Assembly: GCA_023396115.1 (NCBI GenBank)
Contig: JAEWXC010000051.1
Coordinates: 1 to 64,000 of the forward strand
Length of the DNA stretch: 64,000 nucleotides
Source: Actinomycetes bacterium
Lineage (GTDB): Bacteria > Actinomycetota > Actinomycetes > Propionibacteriales > Nocardioidaceae
Reading direction: 5' to 3'
The first letter of the stretch is position 1. Each line of letters begins with the position of its first letter. The notes beneath the pieces were generated by a model that ran no database searches, was not told the DNA's origin, and saw only the letters and a list, made by a program, of their open reading frames with translations. Position numbers and translations under genes: made by a program. Of this stretch, positions 29,367 to 35,845 are shown in pieces.

Positions 29367-30299
29367 TCAACCGCCGGTGGTGCTCCAGTGCCACCGCTCC
29401 GAGGGCAGGTTCTTCAGCCCGTAGCGGGCGGCGTTGTTCTTCAGCCAGGTGAACGCGGCCGAGCTGAGCGTCCCGCCGGAGGAGTTGAAGTCGATCGCCA
29501 ACCCCTTCTCGTGCATCGACGTGCCGGGGCGGGCCGTCGGCGGCGAGCACTGCGAGGAGGGCTTCTCGTAGATCGCGTAGTAGCTGGTGCCGCAGTGCTT
29601 CTTGCGCAGCTCGACCTGCTGGGCGTAGGTGCGGAAGCCCCAGCCGCCCAGTACGATCCCGGCGGCCTTGGCGTCGCGGTAGAGCCGGGTCAGTGCGGGT
29701 GCGAGGCACGTGTGCACGCGGGTGGTGCTGTACCCGGCGGTGACCACGGTGGTGTGCGCGGAGGAGACACCCGAGGTGACGCTGGAGCAGTTGGTGGCCG
29801 GCGGGTTCGTGGTGCCCGCTGCGGAACCGGCCAGGGTCTGCCACGTGATGGGCCCGACGATGCCGTCGACGGCCAGGCCCTTGGCGCTCTGGAAGCTGCG
29901 CACCGCGTCGCGGGTGCGGGGGCCGAAGGACCCGTCGACGGTCAGGCCGTAGCCGAACCGGTTGAGCAGGCGCTGCGCGGCCTTGACGTAGCCGCCCGCG
30001 TCGCCGCTCTGCACCTGCTTGACCAGGGCCTTCCAGGTCTGGGCGCCGGTGATCCCGTCAGCGGTGAGGCCCTTGGCCCGCTGGAACGCGACGACCTTGC
30101 CGCTCGTCGCCGGGCCGTAGCTGGCGTCGACGGCGGTGGCGTACCCGCGCGCGGTGAGCAGCTCCTGCACGGCCGAGACCTGGCTGCCCGTGCTGCCGCT
30201 GCGCAGCACCGGCCAGGCCGGTGCCGCCGTGGCCGGCGTCGCCGGGGCCACGAGGAGTGACCCGAGCAGCACGCCCAGGACGATGATGATGCGTTTCAT
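29367..30299 (-). CDS. secreted peptidase M15 with two peptidoglycan-binding domains
   Basis: A 310-aa exported protein built like its neighbour: signal peptide (MKRIIIVLGVLLGSLLVAPA), two PG_binding_1 domains (ASYGPATSGKVVAFQRAKGL and GSFGPRTRDAVRSFQSAKGL) and an M15 peptidase domain with MHEKGLAIDF and ERWHWS. The two proteins match along their whole length, so this is a tandem duplication that has diverged. ATG at 30299 starts the signal peptide directly. Confidence 0.87.
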   Translation of the reverse strand: MKRIIIVLGVLLGSLLVAPATPATAAPAWPVLRSGSTGSQVSAVQELLTARGYATAVDASYGPATSGKVVAFQRAKGLTADGITGAQTWKALVKQVQSGDAGGYVKAAQRLLNRFGYGLTVDGSFGPRTRDAVRSFQSAKGLAVDGIVGPITWQTLAGSAAGTTNPPATNCSSVTSGVSSAHTTVVTAGYSTTRVHTCLAPALTRLYRDAKAAGIVLGGWGFRTYAQQVELRKKHCGTSYYAIYEKPSSQCSPPTARPGTSMHEKGLAIDFNSSGGTLSSAAFTWLKNNAARYGLKNLPSERWHWSTTGG

Positions 30300-30440
30300 G
30301 GTGCTCCCCTTCTCGGTGCGCGTGCTCCCCGATGAGCAGGCGCCGTGTGCCCACCCGCAGGTGGTCACCCGGGTGAGGCTAGGAGCCGGAAGATCGCGGT
30401 GACAGGGCCCCTGGGCCCCACGTCCACGAGGGCGCTGCGC

Positions 30441-31391
30441 TCACCGGCGCCACCGGAACCCCGAGGTGGGGCCGTCGTAGCGACCGGAGCCGGTGACGAC
30501 GGTGCCCGCGGTCCCGGCGAGGATCTCGGCCACCTGGGTGAGCGAGCCGATGGCGGCCATGCCGGCGGTGTTCTCCACGAACCGGCAGACCGCGTCGACC
30601 TTGGGACCCATGGACCCGGCCGGGAGGGCCAGGGCGCGCATCTCCCACGGGGTGGCGCGCCGGATCTCCGCCTGCTCGGGGGTGCCGAAGTCGCGCAGCA
30701 CCGCGGTGACGTCGGTGAGCACGAGCAGCGCGTCGGCGTCGAGAGCCTCGGCCAGCACAGCACTCGTGAGGTCCTTGTCGACCACCGCCTCCACGCCGCG
30801 CAGTTCCCCGCTCGGGTCGCGGACCACAGGTACTCCCCCACCACCGGCACACACCACCACGGCGCCGAGCAGGAGCAGTTCGCGGATCAGGGCGGTCTCG
30901 ACGACCCGCACGGGGCGCGGTGACCCGACCACCCGTCGCCAGCCGGTGCCGTCAGGTCGGACGGTCCACCCGCGCTCCTGGGCGAGCTGTTCGGCCCGCT
31001 GCTGGTCGTAGGTCTCGCCGACGAACTTGGTGGGGTTCTCGAACGCCGGGTCGTCGGCCCGGACCAGGGTCTGGTTGACGATGGCGGCCACCTGGCGGCC
31101 GGTCAGCCGGTTCTGCAGGGCTTGCAGCAACCAGTAACCGATCATCCCCTGGGTCTGGGCGCCGAGGACGTCGAAGGGGTAGGGGGTGGTGAGGGCGGGG
31201 TCCGAGGCGCTCTGCAGCGCGAGCACCCCAACCTGGGGGCCGTTGCCGTGGGTGAGGACGATCTCGTGGGTGTCAGCCAGCGGCGCCAGTGCCTCGACGG
31301 CCCGGCGCACGTTGGCCTGTTGCGCGTCGGCGTCGGGGCGTTGACCCCGCTCCAGCAGGGCGTTCCCGCCCAGCGCCACCACGATCCGCAC
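30441..31391 (-). CDS. arcC: carbamate kinase
   Basis: A 316-aa amino acid kinase-family enzyme that transfers phosphate between carbamoyl phosphate and ADP. It shows VVALGGNALLERGQ at the N-terminus, LTHGNGPQVG (about residues 47-56), CAGGGGVPVV and the VEAVVDKDLTSAVLAE motif of carbamate kinases. No arginine deiminase pathway gene (arcA, arcB) lies beside it. GTG at 31391 has AGGGAG upstream and gives the standard N-terminus. Confidence 0.9.
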   Translation of the reverse strand: MRIVVALGGNALLERGQRPDADAQQANVRRAVEALAPLADTHEIVLTHGNGPQVGVLALQSASDPALTTPYPFDVLGAQTQGMIGYWLLQALQNRLTGRQVAAIVNQTLVRADDPAFENPTKFVGETYDQQRAEQLAQERGWTVRPDGTGWRRVVGSPRPVRVVETALIRELLLLGAVVVCAGGGGVPVVRDPSGELRGVEAVVDKDLTSAVLAEALDADALLVLTDVTAVLRDFGTPEQAEIRRATPWEMRALALPAGSMGPKVDAVCRFVENTAGMAAIGSLTQVAEILAGTAGTVVTGSGRYDGPTSGFRWRR

Positions 31392-31474
31392 GTTGACTCC
31401 CTGGGGACGTGCCCCGGGTGGGGCAGTTGTCGTGGGTCCAGACTGAGGGGTCGCCGGGAGGACGACAAGCACCG

Positions 31475-32194
31475 TCAGGGGTGCGCGCCGCGCAGGACCT
31501 CCGTGACGGACCGTTGTGCGATGCCCTCCAGCGTCGTCCGGTCCATCGCGCTGGCGTAGAACAGCACCCCGGTGTTGCGCGCGAAGCTCCGCAGCCACCG
31601 GCCGCGCCGGGTGGGACCGCACTCGATGGCGCCCTCGATCGGTCCGAGGGTGCAGACCCGGTAGTCCCCCAGTCGCTGCTGCCGGGCCGCCTCGTCGCGG
31701 TACCTGGCCACGTGCACCGGGGTGGTGGCACGGTCGCCGTCGACGTAGCACTCGAAGCTGTCGGTGCCGTGCTCGCTGCCCAGATCTGCCGCGATGTCGC
31801 AGTCGGTACGGGTGAACCCGAACGCCCACAGTTGGGCCTCCACCGGTTCCAGATCGCAGGTCTCGCGGCCGGTCACCGTGGCCCCGTTCCAGCAACGCCG
31901 CCCCTCCGACGAACCCGGTGGTGGCGTGGCTGCTGTGTCACCCGAGCGCGGGGACTCAGCGGGGTCTTCGGCGGTGAGGTGTCGGATGGTGAGGACACCG
32001 ACGACCAGTGCCGTCACGAGTGCGGCGAGGCCCACCGCGAGTACCCAACTCGGTCGTGACTCACCCGCCGGGTCGCGGGCGACAGCCCCCGGTGTCCAGC
32101 GCGGGCGTGCGTCGAGCCCACCCGAGGCGGTGCCGCAGCGGCTGCACGAGCCGTCCCCGGAGATGGCTGCACCGCACGCGGGGCACTGGGGCAT
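31475..32194 (-). CDS. zinc-ribbon membrane protein of unknown function
   Basis: A 239-aa protein not recognised as a named family. It begins with a zinc ribbon (CPAC and CSRC), followed by a Pro/Arg-rich linker, one membrane helix (WVLAVGLAALVTALVVGVLTI) and a C-terminal extracytoplasmic part of about 150 residues with several Cys (CWNG, CDLE, CDIA, CYVD, CTLG, CGPT). ATG at 32194 has GGAGAG upstream. It is the last clearly chromosomal-type gene before the accessory strip. Confidence 0.7.
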   Translation of the reverse strand: MPQCPACGAAISGDGSCSRCGTASGGLDARPRWTPGAVARDPAGESRPSWVLAVGLAALVTALVVGVLTIRHLTAEDPAESPRSGDTAATPPPGSSEGRRCWNGATVTGRETCDLEPVEAQLWAFGFTRTDCDIAADLGSEHGTDSFECYVDGDRATTPVHVARYRDEAARQQRLGDYRVCTLGPIEGAIECGPTRRGRWLRSFARNTGVLFYASAMDRTTLEGIAQRSVTEVLRGAHP

Positions 32195-32449
32195 GTCGCT
32201 CTCCAAGGTCGGGGCCACGGAAAGCGTGAACCTACCGAACGCCTCGGCCAGGAGTGCACGCAGGTTGCGTCTAACCCGAAGCTCGTGAAGGCTGCTGTCT
32301 AAGCGGGATCGGGCACCGAATTGACGACGGGAAACCCTTCGAACCAGTGGTTTGGTGCCTTGGCCGGGCGCTACCGCGCAAGCATCGCTGCAGGTCAACG
32401 ACATCTGGACGTTCACAATCCGTGTGCGCGCGACATCCGTGCGCGCGAC

Positions 32450-32850
32450 CCAAGTCACGTTCGCCCTTCCCGCAGATGGTGGGCTGGTGGGGGCGGGAGT
32501 TCTCCTGGGTAACCCCGCGCCGCCGCAGCTCGTGTTCGAGCATGCTGCGGGAGCACCTTCCGCCGGCGAAGCGGACGGTGCAGGGCCATGCCGTCGTCGG
32601 TCGGGGTGGGTGTGGGGTTGCCGTGTTGGCCTGCAGTGTTAATGAACGTAGCCAGAACGATGCGTGCGGTGATCCAGCTATGGGCGGTGATGTGGAGTGA
32701 GTAGCGGGAGTGGTCGTCGAGCCAAGTGATGATCTCGACGTCGTCACCTACGTTGGACTTCGGGTCGGGTGAGGCGGTAGCGGGTGATGTCGAATTGCCA
32801 GGTCTCGTTGGGCATGGAGGCTTCAGGCGGAGCCAACTGGATCAGTTCAC
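32450..32850 (-). pseudogene. IS481-type transposase remnant
   Basis: Reading the minus strand in three frames gives consecutive pieces of an IS481-family DDE transposase. The first is PNETWQFDITRYRLTRP; after a frameshift comes VEIITWLDDHSRYSLHITAH through TPTDDGMAL; after a second frameshift, WPCTVRFAGGR, LEHELRRRGVTQENSRPHQP and TICGKGERDL. The usual second catalytic Asp context TDNGM is TDDGM. The N-terminal helix-turn-helix and the C-terminal third are missing, and no inverted repeats were found. The copy is dead. Confidence 0.85.
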
Positions 32851-32992
32851 TGGGATCGAGGGGACGTGCTGGCGTTGCTCCACTGCGGACATACGATCCC
32901 GGTCAAGGGTCACCAAGTCCCGCTCCGTGAAGAAGACGTTCGCGACCACCATCCGGTCTCGCGCCGGCCCGCGGGCAGTTTCGGTGTTTGCC

Positions 32993-33511
32993 TCAGGGAA
33001 CCAAAGCGACGAGATCCTCCCACCCGTCCAGTGCTTCTGGGAGCTTTGAAGTCCCATAGTTGTCGGCCTCGTTCGTCAGAGTGTTTCTGATCAGAGATGC
33101 GGCGATCGCTGTCCCGTTCTGCCCCTGCATGCACTCAGGCGAGTCAAGTTTCTCCGAGGTGCACTTTTTCGCCATCGCTCCCATCAGCCGAATCAGCAGG
33201 TCTCCCAGTTCACTGATGGGTTTCACCAAGGCGCAGTCGTTTGCCTCGGCTCTGGAGATGTCCAATGCGGCGTTGGCGTCGATGAACTCCATCATCGGGT
33301 CGGCCACGCCGCGAACGCCCTCGTCAGATGTGGTTACTGCCTTAAGCAAAGGGTCGGCCAGCGAAGAGACCATCTCTTCGCAGGCTTCTTTCCGGCCCTT
33401 CGAAACCTCAGGCGACTGGCCCTTTTCTCCGCAACTTGTCAGGAGAGTAGCAGTTGCAAGGACCGCCACCAGCACGGTGAGGTACGCGCGAGACGGGGAG
33501 CGACGGTTCAT
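32993..33511 (-). CDS. putative lipoprotein, unknown function
   Basis: A 172-aa predicted lipoprotein. Its signal sequence (YLTVLVAVLATATLL) ends in the lipobox LTSC. The mature part is mostly helical with scattered Cys (KEACEEM, NDCALV, KKCTSE, SPECMQ). No family was recognised. Codon use is less GC-rich at third positions than in the flanking core genes, which suggests acquisition. It lies between two dead mobile-element genes. A GTG at 33523 is an alternative start; ATG 33511 has AGGG about 11 nt upstream. Confidence 0.6.
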   Translation of the reverse strand: MNRRSPSRAYLTVLVAVLATATLLTSCGEKGQSPEVSKGRKEACEEMVSSLADPLLKAVTTSDEGVRGVADPMMEFIDANAALDISRAEANDCALVKPISELGDLLIRLMGAMAKKCTSEKLDSPECMQGQNGTAIAASLIRNTLTNEADNYGTSKLPEALDGWEDLVALVP

Positions 33512-33599
33512 GCCATGAATCACCCTGTGAGACTAGTTCACCATCAGCATCCGCGCGGCGTTTCGTGCGCAGGGACGGGGCCAAAGGACGGCGATTCAA

Positions 33600-34070
33600 C
33601 CCGCTGACTGTTACGGTTCGCGGAACCATTAAGACCGAGACGGGACAGGACTGCTACCGCAATCCCCACCCCAAGACCGAGCCAAGCGTGCGGACCACCG
33701 CTCCTCCGACCTTAGCCGCGGGGGCCCTTCGACGTCACCTGGGCGAAGCAAGCCCAACAGCAATCGTTGCGGGTGCTCGCCACCCGCAACGACACATGGC
33801 TCCAGGTGTCGAACGCCGCGATGACGGGAAATCAGTGTGCACGCGAACCTGGACTGAATCACTCCACTCGCGTTCTGCAAGACCGTCGCAACTTTGATCG
33901 CAGAGGAGCTGAACCCCGAGGCTGCTGCCCAACAGCTCGGGCACTCTTCCTCCGGCGTGACCCGACGGCATCTCCAAGCCAGCCGTTTCTGCCAATGCCC
34001 ATAAACTCCCTGGAGCGGCTCACAGACCCAGACAAGCCCGCACCGAAGATGGAATATGTGGGGAGTAGGT
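33600..34070 (+). pseudogene. tyrosine recombinase (integrase) C-terminal remnant
   Basis: Pieces of a phage-type tyrosine integrase occur in order on the plus strand in different frames: NPLTVTVRGTIKTETGQ and RNPHPKTEPSVRT, then ALRRHLGEASPTAIV, then VLATRNDTWLQVSN, then CKTVATLIAEELNPEAAAQQ and LGHSSSGVTRRH. The last pieces match the RKTVAT...LGH region around the catalytic His of integrases. Several frameshifts are needed, the N-terminal domain is absent and the catalytic Tyr region is broken. It ends about 70 bp before the tRNA fragment at 34140, the same layout as the live integrase and attR at the other end. Confidence 0.82.
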
Positions 34071-34139
34071 GCGGAACGGGGCGTTGCTGGTCGTAAGGCA
34101 AACCGGCCCTGACTCAGCGTTTCCGCTGGCCAGAGCCGG

Positions 34140-34189
34140 TTCTTCGGTCGGGCTGACAGGATTTGAACCTGCGACCCCCTGACCCCCAG
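34140..34189. repeat. attL: 50-bp copy of the tRNA-Pro 3' half
   Basis: Identical over 50 bp to 49801-49850. It contains the tRNA-Pro anticodon loop through the 3' end plus 8 bp beyond. The 5' half of the tRNA is absent, so it is a duplication made by integration, not a functional tRNA. Sequences diverge on both sides. Confidence 0.95.
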
Positions 34190-34442
34190 CAACAAGGCCA
34201 CGATGCCAACCGGTCCGGTGAGTCCACCTCAGGCGTGAAAGTCCGCCTGAGACGCACCCACTCCCCCGGTCTGTGACGACTAGTCCAGACCGAACCCCGC
34301 CGTCTGCACACACGAGTGTGCACGCGCGGGACCGGGGCCGGGACCTGGCATTCGGTCCCCACAACCAGAACGGCCCCACCAGGTGTTCGAGCACCCGGTG
34401 AGGCCTTGATCCAGCACCTTGAACAAGAAGGCAACCAGACCC
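34190..34442. other. non-coding left end of the element
   Basis: No gene is supported. TGCACACACG at 34305-34314, within a dyad that runs to GTGTGCAC at 34316-34323, matches repeats at 49717-49726 near attR and is a candidate integrase arm site. The promoter of the first cargo gene should lie in the second half. Confidence 0.5.
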
Positions 34443-35300
34443 ATGACGAACCCTAGCCACACCCCAACCCCGGCCCCCGGCACCTGCCCGGCCAACACGC
34501 CGTGGTGCAACCGCCACGACCACGACCTCGGCCACTGCAACCACGACGTCGACGTCACTGGCATGCGGTACATCACCCTGTCCAACGGCACCCTGTCCGG
34601 CGAGCTGAAGGTGTTCGGGCTGCACGACGCCCCGGAAGCCCTCACCCTGGGCGCGCTCGATGAGCTCGTGGACACCCTGACGTCGCTGCAGTCCATGGCC
34701 CGAACCGGCGCGGCCGCCGCACCCGCACCCGACGTCGAGCACCAGGCGTGGTGTGTCGAGCACGACACCGCCGGCAACTTCTGCTGGTCCCGGACCATCG
34801 AGGTCGCCGGACTGCAGTTGCAGCTCGCGAACTCCGACGGCACCCCGATGGTGGTTGGTCTCGACGACGCCGCGATGCCCGACGCCCTCACCCTCGACGG
34901 CGCCCGGCTGCTGTCGAGGGCCCTGGCCCAGCTCGAGGACATGGCCACCGGGCAGCTGGCGTGCAGTCGCGGCACATCATGGTGCACCGCGGAGGACACC
35001 GACGAGCACGCCACCGAGTGCATGTCCGCTGAAGTGCTGGTCCGGCCCGGGGCCGGGTCGGAGTTCTGCCTGTACCTGGTCGCGAAGGCCAGCGACACCA
35101 GCACGGTGTGGGTCGCGGTCGACGGCCGCCACCAGGGACGGTTGCTGTCGGGGGTTGTGCCGGTGCAGGACGCCCTGATGGTGACGTCGCGGCGCCTGGG
35201 TGCCTCGGACGCGATCCAGGGGCTCCTGGCGGCAGTGGCGTTCCCCCAGGGCCGTGCGTTGGTGCTGGAGCTGCTGGCAGCGGCGGGCGCAGCATCGTGA
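34443..35300 (+). CDS. three-module Cys/His-containing protein, unknown function
   Basis: A 285-aa protein made of three similar modules of about 90 residues. Each opens with a WC-x(2-3)-[HE]-D signature ending in Cys: PWCNRHDHDLGHC (near residue 20), AWCVEHDTAGNFC (near 102) and SWCTAEDTDEHATEC (near 182), followed by a beta-rich part and a helical end. This resembles the DUF6907-type domain of actinobacteria and their phages, but that match is from memory and tentative. A metal-binding role for the Cys/His cluster is an inference. ATG at 34443 is 24 bp inside the longest frame. It is coupled to the next gene by a GTGA overlap. Confidence 0.65.
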   Translation: MTNPSHTPTPAPGTCPANTPWCNRHDHDLGHCNHDVDVTGMRYITLSNGTLSGELKVFGLHDAPEALTLGALDELVDTLTSLQSMARTGAAAAPAPDVEHQAWCVEHDTAGNFCWSRTIEVAGLQLQLANSDGTPMVVGLDDAAMPDALTLDGARLLSRALAQLEDMATGQLACSRGTSWCTAEDTDEHATECMSAEVLVRPGAGSEFCLYLVAKASDTSTVWVAVDGRHQGRLLSGVVPVQDALMVTSRRLGASDAIQGLLAAVAFPQGRALVLELLAAAGAAS

Positions 35301-35761
35301 CGGCGGTCGCGGCTCCTCCGCGGGTGGGTGTCGACTGGTTCCCGGCGCCGCAGGCCGCGCGGATCGCCCGGGTCACCAAGCCCACGATGTACGGCGCGCT
35401 GCGCAACGGCCTGGTTGTGGGCCGCCGGGACCCGAGGTTCGGGTGGCTCGCGGAGGCGGGGTCGCTTCAGGTCTACGCCGACAGGCTGGCTGAGCGTCGC
35501 GCCGCGGCGGAGCGACGGGCCGCCCTGGGGCCGACCGGGGCGACGGAAGAGAAGGTGCTGCCGGCAGGGCCCCTGTTGGCGGCGCTGGCCGCGGCCGGCG
35601 GAATCTACGCCTGTGGTGCCCGGGAGGGGTCCGCTGAGGAGCGGGCGGTGCTGCGTGCCCGGCGGGCCGGCTGGTTGACGCTCGCGGCGGGTGACCGACT
35701 GGCGGTCCGGCTGCTGGGTCGGCACCCGGTCGAGTTGTGGGGTGATCTGGTGTTCGCGTGA
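35297..35761 (+). CDS. putative helix-turn-helix protein, unknown function
   Basis: A 154-aa protein. The first 50 residues contain a helix-turn-helix-like stretch (AARIARVTKPTMYGALRNGL, then VVGRRDPRFGWL) resembling excisionase-type DNA-binding domains. The rest is Ala/Arg-rich and unrecognised. GTG at 35297 overlaps the preceding stop (GTGA), so the two genes form a small operon at the left end of the element, convergent with the tape measure gene. Confidence 0.55.
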   Translation: MTAVAAPPRVGVDWFPAPQAARIARVTKPTMYGALRNGLVVGRRDPRFGWLAEAGSLQVYADRLAERRAAAERRAALGPTGATEEKVLPAGPLLAALAAAGGIYACGAREGSAEERAVLRARRAGWLTLAAGDRLAVRLLGRHPVELWGDLVFA

Positions 35762-35777
35762 GGGCGTAGAGTCGGGT

Positions 35778-35830
35778 GGCGAAGCGGGTGACGGCTCTGG
35801 CGAACAGCTGGTGATACGGCCCGCTTCGCC
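35778..35830. terminator. inverted repeat between convergent genes
   Basis: Perfect 11-bp arms GGCGAAGCGGG (35778-35788) and CCCGCTTCGCC (35820-35830) lie in the 84-bp gap between the convergent cargo and tape measure genes. The 31-nt loop is long, but the position suits a bidirectional transcription stop. Confidence 0.45.
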
Positions 35831-35845
35831 GCGCCACGGCACGGG

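Noticed and set aside
32271..32747. Intact 158-aa protein
   Set aside because: Part of it is transposase sequence in the wrong continuation; the flanking segments in other frames show it is a decayed IS481 gene.
34140..34189. Second tRNA-Pro gene
   Set aside because: Only the 3' half is present; there is no D arm or 5' acceptor strand, so it is an att fragment.
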